Of a DNA stretch of 64,000 nucleotides, positions 11,123 to 19,571 are shown in pieces. The notes under the pieces are model-generated. The model worked only from the letters and a program-made list of their open reading frames with translations, searched no databases and had not been told where the DNA came from. This stretch comes from Streptomyces niveus (GTDB lineage: Bacteria > Actinomycetota > Actinomycetes > Streptomycetales > Streptomycetaceae). The stretch lies in the NCBI RefSeq assembly GCF_002009175.1, contig NZ_CP018047.1, positions 7,059,001 through 7,123,000 of the forward strand, written 5' to 3'. A program made the position numbers and the translations under genes. Within the stretch, counting starts at the first letter, position 1, and every line of letters starts with the position of its first letter.

Positions 11123-11797
11123 TTGCACGTCCAGGAGTGGCTGGAGACCGTACCGGCGATCAGCGTCTATGCCCTGGTCGGCGTGGTGATCGGGCTCGAA
11201 AGCCTCGGTATCCCGCTCCCCGGCGAGATCGTCCTCGTCAGCTCGGCGCTGCTGGCCTCGCAGCACGGTGACATCGACCCGTACATCCTCGGCGCGTGCG
11301 CCACCGCCGGCGCGATCATCGGCGACTCGATCGGGTACGCCATCGGTCGCAAGGGCGGCAGACCGCTGCTCGCCCGGCTCGGGGGCAGGTTCCCGAACCA
11401 CTTCGGCGAGGCACAGATCGCCATGGCCGAGCGGTCGTTCCAGAAGTGGGGCATGTGGGCGGTCTTCTTCGGCCGTTTCGTCGCACTCCTGCGGATCTTC
11501 GCCGGGCCGCTCGCGGGTGTGCTGCGGATGCCCTACTGGAAGTTCCTCATCGCCAACGTCCTGGGCGGAATCGTCTGGGCCGGAGGCACCACCGCCGTCA
11601 TCTACTCGCTGGGCATCGTCGCCGAGGCATGGCTGAAGCGCTTCTCCTGGCTGGGCCTCGTTCTCGCCGTACTGATCGGCCTCACATCGATGCTCGTCAT
11701 CAGGAACCGCGCGAAGAAGGCGTCCGCGCAGGCCGGGACCTCCGCCGAGGGCGCGGCGGGACCGCTCGACCCGGAGCCCGTACCCGTCACCGACTGA
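11123..11797 (+). CDS. DedA family membrane protein
   Basis: The 224-residue protein begins with an unusual TTG codon, supported by a strong GGAGG at 11111-11115. It has five to six transmembrane segments and the DedA signature: ESLGIPLPGE, GDSIGYAIGRKGG and FFGRFVALLRIFAGPLAG (the conserved F/GRFxxxxR). DedA proteins take part in proton-motive-force-linked membrane lipid homeostasis, and some are undecaprenyl phosphate translocases. The C-terminus is a basic, Ala-rich cytoplasmic tail. Confidence 0.9.
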   Translation: MHVQEWLETVPAISVYALVGVVIGLESLGIPLPGEIVLVSSALLASQHGDIDPYILGACATAGAIIGDSIGYAIGRKGGRPLLARLGGRFPNHFGEAQIAMAERSFQKWGMWAVFFGRFVALLRIFAGPLAGVLRMPYWKFLIANVLGGIVWAGGTTAVIYSLGIVAEAWLKRFSWLGLVLAVLIGLTSMLVIRNRAKKASAQAGTSAEGAAGPLDPEPVPVTD

Positions 11798-11810
11798 CGG
11801 CCGCGCGCTC

Positions 11811-12341
11811 TCACTCCTCGTACACGGCCCGATGGCGCTTCGCCAGCTCCAGATAGACCGCCGCGTTGAGCTTGATGCCCTCGCGCTCCTCCTCGGTCAG
11901 CTCCCGCCTCACCTTGGCGGGCACGCCGGCGACCAGCGAACCCGGCGGTACACGCATCCCCTGCGGTACCAGCGCCTGGGCCGCGACGAGTGAACCGGCA
12001 CCGATGTGCGCCCCGTTGAGTACGGTGGCGCCCATGCCGACCAGCACGTCGTCCTCGACGGTGCAGCCGTGCAGCACCGCGTTGTGACCCACCGAGACCC
12101 GCTCGCCGATCGTGACGGGGGAGCCGGGGTCGACATGGATCGTGCAGTTGTCCTGGATGTTGCTGTCGGCTCCGACGGCGATCGGGCCCCCGTCGGCCCG
12201 CAGCACCGTGTGGTACCAGACGCTCGAACCGGCTCCCAGGCCTACCTCGCCGATCACCACCGCCGTCGGCGCCACGAACGCCGTCGGATCGATCACGGGC
12301 TCCTGTCCACCCACACCCGCGATCAAGGGCCGCTGTGTCAT
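11811..12341 (-). CDS. Gamma-class carbonic anhydrase family protein
   Basis: A 176-residue left-handed beta-helix protein built of hexapeptide repeats. The three zinc-binding His positions of the CamH/PaaY group appear in CTIHVD and VGHNAVLHGC. The tail (EEREGIKLNAAVYLELAKRH) is the usual C-terminal helix. Members hydrate CO2 or act as CoA-linked accessory proteins; catalytic activity varies. It ends 13 bases from the convergent dedA stop and is divergent from a P450. Confidence 0.88.
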   Translation of the reverse strand: MTQRPLIAGVGGQEPVIDPTAFVAPTAVVIGEVGLGAGSSVWYHTVLRADGGPIAVGADSNIQDNCTIHVDPGSPVTIGERVSVGHNAVLHGCTVEDDVLVGMGATVLNGAHIGAGSLVAAQALVPQGMRVPPGSLVAGVPAKVRRELTEEEREGIKLNAAVYLELAKRHRAVYEE

Positions 12342-12496
12342 GCCGTCTCCTCCGCGTTCGTGCGTTCACCGGAACCGTAAGCGACGGGCGGCCCCGCCCA
12401 GGCACCAGGTCGGCCGGGACACCCCCTGTCTGAACCGACGGCCGATCAATAGCCTGGCCACAGGCGAATGTTGCCGTCTTCGACCCAGGGAGCTCC

Positions 12497-13723
12497 ATGG
12501 CCACCGCACAGCAGGTCCCCGACATCCTGTCTGAAGAGTTCGCCGGGAATCCTTACCCCGCCTACCGCCTCATGCGTGAGAGCGCGCCCCTGATCTGGCA
12601 CGAGGCCACCAACAGCTACCTCATATCGCGCTACGAGGACGTGGAACGGGCGTTCAAGGACAAGGCGTCGGCGTTCACCACCGAGAACTACCACTGGCAG
12701 ATCGAGCCCGTGCACGGGAAGACGATCCTCCAACTGAGCGGCCGGGAGCACGCCGTACGCCGCGCGCTCGTCGCTCCCGCGTTCCGGGGCAGCGACCTGG
12801 AGGAGAAGTTCCTGCCGGTCATCGAACGCAACTCCCGCCGGCTCATCGACGCCTTCCGGCACACCGGCAGCGTCGACCTGGTGGACGGGTTCGCCACCCG
12901 ATTCCCCGTCGACGTCATCGCCGAGATGCTGGGCCTCGACCGGGCAGACCACGCCCGCTTCCACGGCTGGTACACCACCGTGATCGCCTTCCTCGGCAAT
13001 CTCTCCGGCGATCCCGAGGTGACCGCCGCCGGTGAACGGACCCGGATCGAGTTCGCCGAGTACATGATCCCGATCATCCAGGCCCGCAGGGACAGTCTCG
13101 GTGACGACCTGCTGTCCACACTCTGCGCGGCCGAGGTCGACGGGGTGCGGATGAGCGACGAGGACATCAAGGCGTTCTGCAGCCTGCTGCTCGCGGCGGG
13201 CGGCGAGACCACCGACAAGGCCATCGCCTCGATCTTCGCGAATCTGCTGCTCCACCCGGACCAGCTCGCCGCCGTACGGGAGGACCGGAGCCTGATCGAC
13301 CGGGCGTTCGCGGAGACTCTGCGCTACACACCGCCGGTGCACATGATCATGCGGCAGACCGCCGAGGAGGTCACCCTCAGCGGTGGCACCATCCCCGCGG
13401 GTGCCACCGTCACCTGCCTCATAGGCGCCGCCAACCGGGACGGTGACCGCTTCGCCGAGCCGGACACCTTCAACATCTTCCGCGAGGACCTGACCACGAC
13501 GACCGCGTTCTCCGCCGCCGCCGACCACCTGGCCTTCGCGCTCGGGCGGCACTTCTGCGTCGGCGCGCTGCTGGCCAAGGCCGAGGTGCGGGTCGGGGTG
13601 GGGCAACTGCTCGACGCCATGCCCGGGTTGCGGCTGGCCGACGGCTTCGACCCGGTCGAACAGGGGGTGTTCACCCGGGGCCCGCGGTCACTGCCGGTGG
13701 AGTTCACCCCCGTCGCGGGCTGA
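12497..13723 (+). CDS. Cytochrome P450 with canonical motifs
   Basis: The 408-residue soluble bacterial P450 has the I-helix LLAAGGETTDKA (acid-alcohol pair E-T), the K-helix ETLR (ExxR), and the haem loop FALGRHFCVGA with the thiolate Cys. Acting with a ferredoxin and reductase, it should hydroxylate or epoxidise a small molecule; no ferredoxin gene is adjacent. A GGGAG ribosome-binding site lies upstream. It is convergent with the conservon operon that ends in a second, aberrant P450, an arrangement worth noting because conservon P450s often occur in pairs. Confidence 0.92.
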   Translation: MATAQQVPDILSEEFAGNPYPAYRLMRESAPLIWHEATNSYLISRYEDVERAFKDKASAFTTENYHWQIEPVHGKTILQLSGREHAVRRALVAPAFRGSDLEEKFLPVIERNSRRLIDAFRHTGSVDLVDGFATRFPVDVIAEMLGLDRADHARFHGWYTTVIAFLGNLSGDPEVTAAGERTRIEFAEYMIPIIQARRDSLGDDLLSTLCAAEVDGVRMSDEDIKAFCSLLLAAGGETTDKAIASIFANLLLHPDQLAAVREDRSLIDRAFAETLRYTPPVHMIMRQTAEEVTLSGGTIPAGATVTCLIGAANRDGDRFAEPDTFNIFREDLTTTTAFSAAADHLAFALGRHFCVGALLAKAEVRVGVGQLLDAMPGLRLADGFDPVEQGVFTRGPRSLPVEFTPVAG

Positions 13724-13737
13724 ACCGCCACGCGTTC

Positions 13738-13767
13738 GCCGGACGGGCTCGGCGGAGCCCGTCCGGC
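13738..13767. terminator. Bidirectional terminator between the two P450 genes
   Basis: Arms 13738-13750 and 13755-13767 are perfectly complementary over 13 bp with the loop GGCG. The element lies between two convergent stop codons. Confidence 0.75.
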
Positions 13768-13806
13768 GGTGGACGGCGGTGATGGACGGCGACGGCGACG
13801 CGGCGC

Positions 13807-15105
13807 TCAACCCACCACCGGCGTGAACTCCACCGGCAGTGCCGTCAGACCGCGCATCCAGATCGACGGCCGCCATCTCAACTCCCCCGGCGGCACCGCC
13901 AGTACGACATCCGGCAGCCGCTCCAGCAGCGTCTCGACCGCCGTACGGGCGATCACATCGGCCAGCAGCGGCGCCGGATACGGACACCGGTGCTCGCCGT
14001 TGCTGAAGGACAGATGCGCCGAGTTCTCCGCGCCGATGTGCCCGTCGGGCCAGATCTGCGGGTCGGTGTTGGCCGCCGCGAGCCCCAGGACCAGACAGTC
14101 GCCCGCCCGGATGTGCCGGCCGCCCAGCTGGGTGTCGCGTACCGCCCACCGGCCGATGAAATTCTGCGTCGGAGTGTCCAGCCACAGCACCTCGTTCAGC
14201 GCCTGCCCGACACTCAGCCGCCCGCCCGACACATTGAGCGCGAACCGGTCGTCGGTCAGCAGCAGACGCAGCGTGTTGCAGATCCAGTTGGCCGTCGGCT
14301 GCTGCGCCGCCGCGATGACGGAGATCAGGTCCTGGACGATCTCGTCGTCCGCCAGACCCGCCGGATGGCCCAGCATCCGTGAGGTGACGTCGGAGCCGGG
14401 CCGGGCGCGCTTGTCCGTGACCAGCCGCTGGATGCGTTCCTGCACCCGTACGTACGCCGAGACCGGGTCGTCGCCCTCCGCCGCGTCCAGCGACACCCGC
14501 AGATCGCGTACCAGCTCCTCGGTGTCGGCGCCGCCCGCCGGCATGCCGCACATCTGGACGGCCGCCCGCATCGGCAGCGCGTGGGCGTAGGCGGCCATCA
14601 GCTCGGCGCCCCCGGAGCCGGCGAACGCGTCGATGAGCTGTTCGGCGATCTGCCGGCAGTCGTGGGCGAGTTCGAACTGGTCGACCGCTTCGAGGGCCTG
14701 GGTGATCACGCCGGCCCGCCGCTGGTGCTCGGCGCCCTCGGCGAACAGCACGGACGGCTGGTGGCCCACGTACGGCAGCAGCGGCCAGTCGGCGGGGATC
14801 GCCGCCCACTGGTTCCAGCGCCGGGAGTCCCTGGCGAACAGCTCGTCATGGCTGGTGACATAGCTGACCTCGGAGTAGCCGAGGACCAGCCATGCCGGGA
14901 TACCGCCGTCCAGCAGGACGGGGGCGATCGGACCGTGTTCACGGCGCAGGCTTCGGTAGAGCTGCGACGGGGTCTGCTGGAATTCGAGACCGCTCAGCGG
15001 CACCGAGTCGGGATGCGCGGCGGGGCAGCCCGGTGGCGGCTCCGCCTGCGGGGGCGCGCCCGGCGCGTCGAGTGGATCGGGCCAGTGGATGTGTGGATCG
15101 GTCAT
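13807..15105 (-). CDS. Conservon cytochrome P450 lacking the ExxR motif (CYP156/CYP157-type)
   Basis: The 432-residue protein keeps the haem-loop Cys374 within FSNGEHRCPYPAP. The K-helix reads E305-V-L-W308, so the ExxR arginine is Trp, and the I-helix reads AAAQQPT (265-271) without the usual acid-alcohol pair. I know one P450 family, CYP157 of streptomycetes, described as lacking ExxR with an E-x-x-(L)W sequence; this product resembles it. The start overlaps the stop of the GTPase gene by 4 nt, so it is the last gene of the conservon operon. Its partner may be the convergent canonical P450. Substrate and oxygen activation are uncertain. Confidence 0.88.
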   Translation of the reverse strand: MTDPHIHWPDPLDAPGAPPQAEPPPGCPAAHPDSVPLSGLEFQQTPSQLYRSLRREHGPIAPVLLDGGIPAWLVLGYSEVSYVTSHDELFARDSRRWNQWAAIPADWPLLPYVGHQPSVLFAEGAEHQRRAGVITQALEAVDQFELAHDCRQIAEQLIDAFAGSGGAELMAAYAHALPMRAAVQMCGMPAGGADTEELVRDLRVSLDAAEGDDPVSAYVRVQERIQRLVTDKRARPGSDVTSRMLGHPAGLADDEIVQDLISVIAAAQQPTANWICNTLRLLLTDDRFALNVSGGRLSVGQALNEVLWLDTPTQNFIGRWAVRDTQLGGRHIRAGDCLVLGLAAANTDPQIWPDGHIGAENSAHLSFSNGEHRCPYPAPLLADVIARTAVETLLERLPDVVLAVPPGELRWRPSIWMRGLTALPVEFTPVVG

Positions 15106-15716
15106 GGCGTCAACTCCCGTGCCATCGCCAGTTCGTACAGGTGGTCCACGAGGGCGATCAGGACGTTCTTGCCGGACGAGCGGACCCGCGCGTCGCAGTC
15201 GATCAGCGGGACGTGCTCGGGCAGCGACAGCGCCTGCCGGATCTCGTCGAGCGAGAACGCGGAGATGTCGTCGTCGAACCGGTTGACCGCGACCACGAAC
15301 GGCGTCCTGTGGTGTTCCAGCCGGTCGATGGCGTACCAGGACTCGCTCATCCGCCGGGTGTCGACCAGGACGACCGCGCCCAGCGTGCCCGAGAAGAGGC
15401 GGTCCCACAGGAACCAGAACCGCTCCTGGCCGGGTGCGCCGAACAGATAGAGCACCACCCGGTCGCTGAGGCTGATCCGGCCGAAGTCGAAGGCGACCGT
15501 CGTCGTGGTCTTCGTGGTGAGTCCGGCGGTCTCGTCGACACCGACGCCGGCCTGTGTCATGACCTCCTCGGTGTTGAGCGGACGGATCTCGCTCACCGAC
15601 CGGACGAGGGTCGTCTTGCCGACTCCGAAACCGCCCACGATCACGATCTTCAGTCCGGTCTCGGCGGCGTCGGTCAGTGGCGTGCGGGCGGGCAGCTCAG
15701 AGGTTGCGGAGTCCAT
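15102..15716 (-). CDS. cvnD: Conservon GTP/ATP-binding protein (CvnD)
   Basis: A 204-residue small P-loop GTPase. The Walker A is GGFGVGKTT, the switch II-like segment is LFGAPGQERFWF, and base recognition is VNRFDDD (an NxxD variant). CvnD proteins are the output switch of conservons, analogous to Ras/Arf-like GTPases regulated by the Roadblock partner. The gene overlaps the DUF742 gene by 20 nt upstream and the P450 gene by 4 nt downstream, so all are translationally coupled. Confidence 0.93.
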   Translation of the reverse strand: MDSATSELPARTPLTDAAETGLKIVIVGGFGVGKTTLVRSVSEIRPLNTEEVMTQAGVGVDETAGLTTKTTTTVAFDFGRISLSDRVVLYLFGAPGQERFWFLWDRLFSGTLGAVVLVDTRRMSESWYAIDRLEHHRTPFVVAVNRFDDDISAFSLDEIRQALSLPEHVPLIDCDARVRSSGKNVLIALVDHLYELAMARELTP

Positions 15717-16056
15717 GGAGCACCTCCTTCAAGAGGGCCGGGTCGGGAAGGGCGGAGGCGGAGCGCGCCACGCGCGGATGGCGGGCCGTGATCCGGCCCG
15801 TCGCCCGGAGGTCGTCGAGCAGGATCCGTACGACCGTCACGGGCAGTCTCAGCTCCGCCGAGATCTCCACGACCGCCGTGGGGTGCCGGCACAGATCGAG
15901 GATCGCCCGGTGTTCCGACTGCGTCCCCTGAACCGGCGCGCACTCGCTGACGATCAGCGTGACCAGGTCGAAGGAGTCGTGGTCGGCCCGGCTGCGGCCA
16001 CCGGTGACGGTGTACAGCCGGTCGGGATCACCGGTGTCGACAGGCCGGCGGGTCAT
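15697..16056 (-). CDS. cvnC: Conservon DUF742 protein (CvnC)
   Basis: The 119-residue protein matches DUF742: an N-terminal RLYTVTGGR strand and a winged-helix-like core containing VEISAELRLPVTVVRILLDDL. DUF742 proteins occur in conservons between the Roadblock and GTPase genes; in known systems they interact with the sensor complex, with no enzymatic role shown. ATGA overlap with cvnB on one side and 20-nt overlap with cvnD on the other support a fixed stoichiometry. Confidence 0.92.
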   Translation of the reverse strand: MTRRPVDTGDPDRLYTVTGGRSRADHDSFDLVTLIVSECAPVQGTQSEHRAILDLCRHPTAVVEISAELRLPVTVVRILLDDLRATGRITARHPRVARSASALPDPALLKEVLHGLRNL

Positions 16057-16523
16057 GACGTGGCGGCCTCGGGGGACACCGGGGTGCGGGGCTCGGCCCG
16101 CAGATGCTCGCCGATCTGATCGACCAGCTCGGTCATCTGATGGCCCACCACACCCGGGTCCGCGCCGTCCTCGGCCACCACCGCGAGATGCGCGCCGTCG
16201 CCCGCCTCCACGATGAACAGCAGACCGCCGTGGAACTCCGTCATCGAGTGGCGTACGCCGCCGACGCCGTTGCCGAACTCCACGGAGGCGCCCTGCGCGA
16301 GCGCCTGGATGCCGGAGCAGATCGCCGAGAGCTGGTCGGCCTGGTCGAGCGTGAGATGGCGGCTCCAGCAGAGTTTGAGCCCGTCGCGGGAGAGCACCAG
16401 GGCGTGCCGGGTGCCCGGGGTGCGCTCCAGCAGGCTCTCCAGGAGCCAGGTCAGGCTGTTGTCGGTCGTTGGCATGGGGTGCATGGGTCGCGTCGGGCGG
16501 GTTCCGCCGGGGGAGCGGATCAC
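16053..16523 (-). CDS. cvnB: Conservon Roadblock/LC7 protein (CvnB)
   Basis: A single Roadblock/LC7 domain (TWLLESLLERTPGTRHALVLSRDGL to GADPGVVGHQMTELV, seen in pieces). In bacteria such proteins act as regulators of small GTPases, here the CvnD protein. I chose the GTG at 16523 (156 residues) because GGAG lies eight bases upstream; ATG starts at 16484 and 16475 (143 and 140 residues) lack a ribosome-binding site but give a more typical length. The stop overlaps the cvnC start. Confidence 0.88.
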   Translation of the reverse strand: MIRSPGGTRPTRPMHPMPTTDNSLTWLLESLLERTPGTRHALVLSRDGLKLCWSRHLTLDQADQLSAICSGIQALAQGASVEFGNGVGGVRHSMTEFHGGLLFIVEAGDGAHLAVVAEDGADPGVVGHQMTELVDQIGEHLRAEPRTPVSPEAATS

Positions 16524-16628
16524 CGGTCCGTTCTCCAATCTCAGGTCGATCGCGCTGATCACGTTCACTGGCGGGGTGGGCGCCCGATGGACCCGCACTC
16601 CGGCGCCGTACGGGGAACGGGAAGCGCC

Positions 16629-18347
16629 TCAGGACGTGGAGCCGGGCTTCGGCTCCCCGGAGCCGCTGTCCAGGGGAAGCCGGGCGCGGTGGAAGGCGCC
16701 GAACTGTGACCCGGCGTCGCGGCCGGGCGGAACGGCCTCCGGCGCCGCGCCGTTCCGCGGCCGGCCGGCGTCGCCCGCGCCGTCCGTGGAGGACCTGTCG
16801 CGGTCCGCCGCCGCCATCGTGCGTCCCGGGGGCCGTACGGGCAGCCCGCCCGGCGTCGCCACCCTGGGACCGTCCTTCGGCGCGGCGGGCGACGGCAGCG
16901 CCGCGGGCAGCGGCACCGACGGAGGTGTGACGGCCGGCTCGGTGACCCTGGCCGCCGGGACGGGTGCGGCGTGCCGGCCCCGCGAGTCGGATGCGGCGCT
17001 CCGCTGCTGGGCCAGGAGTTGGGGCGGGAAGAGCACGACGACGCCGGTGCCGCCGCGCGAGGAGGGGCGGAAGTTGACGCTCAGGTGGTACTTGGCCGCG
17101 AGGCGCCCCACGACGGCCAGGCCGAGACGGGTGCCCTGGAGGGACGCCAGGTCGTTGGCGCGTCCCGACACCGATTCCTCGGCGCGCCGCATCGCCGCGT
17201 CCGCCATCTTCAGGCCGCTGTCCTCGATGGTTACCACGATCCCGGCGGAGCGCTCCTCGACGTAGACGTGTACCTCGTCGATCGGCGGGGAGAAGTTCGC
17301 GGCGTTGTCCATCAGTTCGGCGAGCAGGTGCATCACGCCCTCGGCGGCGAATCCGGCGACGGCCGCGGTGCTTGAGCAGTGCAGCCGTACCCGCCGATAG
17401 GCCGAGATCCGGCCGACGGCGCCGCGCAGGATGCTCTCCATCCTGATCGGCTTGTTCCAGGCGCGGCTCGCCCGGCCGCCCATCAGCAGCGCCAGCCGGT
17501 CGGTCATCAGACCGAGCTGCGAGGTGTTGTGATCGAGCCTCAGGAGGTCGCCGAAGACCTCCTCGCCGTGACGTTCCTGCATCTCGCGCAGATCGGCGAG
17601 CATGCTCACCGCCTTCGCCTGGACCCGGCTCAGGGCCTTGGCGCTGGCCGCCTGGGCGGCCGAGCCGCGCCGCTCGCTGATGGCGAAGTCCCGTACGACC
17701 GCCTCGGTCAGGACCCGGAGCCGGGGATCGGACGGCCGCTTCAGATCGGCGAGTACGGTGTCGGCGCCCCGGCCCTCGCGGAGACCGCCGAGCGCGGTGG
17801 GCAGCGTCACCGTCGACAGCAGGTCCAGATCGTCGGCGATCCTGCCGAGCCTGGTCACCACCGCCTCGTGGTCCGCGGTCGCGGCGGCGGCGCGGCGCTC
17901 GCCGAGCGCGACCTCGTCGGCGAACGCCCGCAGGAACCGCAGGAGTTGGGGGTCGGACGGCGGGGGGACGGTGGCGACCGCCTCCTCGGTGCCCGCTCCG
18001 TCGCGCAGCCGCTTCACCACGGTGGGAAGCGTGACGTTCACCAGATGGGCCGACTCCGCGTTGTTCCGGGCCAGCCGCGCGTGCAGGGCCTGGAGTTCGC
18101 CGTCGGCCGCCGCCGAACCACGGCGGTGGCGCCGCAGCAGCAGTCCGGTGCCGATCACGACGGCGGCCAGGACCAGCCAGGCGACGGCGAGCGTCGTCAG
18201 CGTCCAGGCGCGCGCGGTGGCGGGCGCGGTCACGATCGCGGCACCGGCCGCCGCTCCCGCCACCAGCAGCAGGGCGGGCGGGCCGAGGAGCGACAGGGGG
18301 CGCGTCTTGAGTATCCGGTGGGGGCTCGGTGCGACTGGCACAGACAT
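16629..18347 (-). CDS. cvnA: Conservon sensor histidine kinase-like ATPase (CvnA)
   Basis: The 572-residue membrane protein has two N-terminal transmembrane helices (about residues 20-70) with almost no extracellular loop, a long helical region, then a HATPase_c domain with an N-box (LAELMDNAANFSPP) and G-boxes (IEDSGL; LGLAVVGRLAAKY). I see no conserved His box, as is usual for CvnA. The Pro/Ala-rich C-terminal tail (about 120 residues) is low complexity. The ATG at 18347 has GAGGG nine bases upstream. As first gene it leads cvnA-B-C-D-P450; such operons have been tied to aerial-mycelium and antibiotic control. Confidence 0.92.
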   Translation of the reverse strand: MSVPVAPSPHRILKTRPLSLLGPPALLLVAGAAAGAAIVTAPATARAWTLTTLAVAWLVLAAVVIGTGLLLRRHRRGSAAADGELQALHARLARNNAESAHLVNVTLPTVVKRLRDGAGTEEAVATVPPPSDPQLLRFLRAFADEVALGERRAAAATADHEAVVTRLGRIADDLDLLSTVTLPTALGGLREGRGADTVLADLKRPSDPRLRVLTEAVVRDFAISERRGSAAQAASAKALSRVQAKAVSMLADLREMQERHGEEVFGDLLRLDHNTSQLGLMTDRLALLMGGRASRAWNKPIRMESILRGAVGRISAYRRVRLHCSSTAAVAGFAAEGVMHLLAELMDNAANFSPPIDEVHVYVEERSAGIVVTIEDSGLKMADAAMRRAEESVSGRANDLASLQGTRLGLAVVGRLAAKYHLSVNFRPSSRGGTGVVVLFPPQLLAQQRSAASDSRGRHAAPVPAARVTEPAVTPPSVPLPAALPSPAAPKDGPRVATPGGLPVRPPGRTMAAADRDRSSTDGAGDAGRPRNGAAPEAVPPGRDAGSQFGAFHRARLPLDSGSGEPKPGSTS

Positions 18348-18771
18348 TCCGCGGTCCCTCGGTGTTCGAGTGCGGGGGGAGACAGACCGGCCGAGCGGCA
18401 CGCGTCGGCCGTGGTGGGGGTGGGAGCGCCGGTGACCGACCGGAACGGTGGTCTCCCGGGAATCTCCCGGGCCATGCGTGGCGCTCACGCTACTCACGCG
18501 CGGCGGGAAGACGGTGCCGTCGCGGGGCAGTGCCCACCAACGAGGGAGTCGGCTGTGAACTCGCCCCGCCGGAAGCCGAATTCGTGATACCCGCGCGGGA
18601 GGGGAGGCCGGGGACAGAGGGACGGCAGGGGAAGCCGATGCGGAAGGGAAGGGAGGGAGCCGGGAGGGACGGGAGAGGGACGGGAGGGAGCCGGGAGGGG
18701 CGTGGAGCCGTGGGGTGAACGTCACAGCCCGGGGCCCCGGTCAGCCCCGGCGCCGCCGATACCGTGGACGG
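18348..18771. other. 424-bp gap with G-rich purine tract
   Basis: No convincing gene is present between cvnA and the divergent acyltransferase gene. The right part (about 18588-18712) is almost pure purine on the + strand, dense in GGG and GGGG runs. The 18-base unit GGGAGGGAGCCGGGAGGG occurs identically at 18651-18668 and 18682-18699. The gap should hold the cvnA promoter, but no clear -35/-10 pair was found. Confidence 0.7.
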
Positions 18772-19515
18772 GTGCCGAAGATCAGAGACACCTTCGCCTC
18801 ACTGACCGCCTGGCGCCGTCGGCTCGTCTCGCGCGCCGTCCAGGGCGGCTGGCGGTGGATCCAGGAGGCGGGCGCGGTGAGCGCCGAGCATCCGGGGAGG
18901 CTGCGCTTCGCCCGGATCGGCACCGGGACCCGGCTCGCCTTCCCGCAGGGGACGGTCTTCGGCGAGCCGTGGATCGAGCTCGGCGACCACTGTGTCATCG
19001 GCGAACACGTCACGCTCACGGCCGGGATGATGCCCGGCCTGGACCTGGGCGGGGAGCCGGTCCTGCGGCTCGGCGACGGTGTCGTCCTCGGCCGCGGCAG
19101 CCATGTCATCGCCGACTCGGCGGTGACCATCGGCTCGAACACGTACTGCGGGCCGTACGTCTACATCACATCCACGAACCACAGTTACGACGATCCGGAG
19201 GTGCCTGTCGGCAAGCAGTGGCCGCGCACCGAACGGGTCTCGGTGGGGCCCGGGTGCTGGCTCGGCACCGGCGCGGTGATCCTGCCGGGGGCGCGGCTCG
19301 GCCGCAACGTGGTGGTCGCGGCGGGCGCGGTCGTACGGGGCGAGGTGCCCGACCACGCGGTGGTCGCCGGGGCGCCCGCGCGGGTCGTACGGAGCTGGGA
19401 CCCGGAGCGGGGCTGGCAGCCGCCGCTGCGTACGCCCACGCCCGTGCCGATCCCGGAGGGGGTCACCCCGCAGGAGCTGCTGGCGCTGGCCGAACTGGAT
19501 CCGGACCTGACGTAG
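18772..19515 (+). CDS. Acyltransferase of the left-handed beta-helix (hexapeptide repeat) family
   Basis: The 247-residue protein has many hexapeptide turns (GEHVTLTAG, GRGSHVIADS, IGSNTYCGP, GTGAVILPG, GRNVVVAAGAVVRG) and the C-terminal AGAPARVVR typical of sugar or antibiotic O-acetyltransferases; STNHSYDDP supplies the catalytic His loop. The acceptor is unknown. The GTG at 18772 was chosen because TACCGT ends six bases before it, pointing to a leaderless transcript; the frame upstream is not conserved-looking. Confidence 0.85.
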   Translation: MPKIRDTFASLTAWRRRLVSRAVQGGWRWIQEAGAVSAEHPGRLRFARIGTGTRLAFPQGTVFGEPWIELGDHCVIGEHVTLTAGMMPGLDLGGEPVLRLGDGVVLGRGSHVIADSAVTIGSNTYCGPYVYITSTNHSYDDPEVPVGKQWPRTERVSVGPGCWLGTGAVILPGARLGRNVVVAAGAVVRGEVPDHAVVAGAPARVVRSWDPERGWQPPLRTPTPVPIPEGVTPQELLALAELDPDLT

Positions 19516-19571
19516 CGCCCGACGGCATCCGCGAGGGCGGGCGCGGGCGACGTCGTGGTACGGGCGCGGCG

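Noticed and set aside
12497..19515. P450s plus acyltransferase as a biosynthetic gene cluster
   Set aside because: No polyketide, NRPS, terpene or other scaffold enzyme is present; the P450 genes belong with the conservon.
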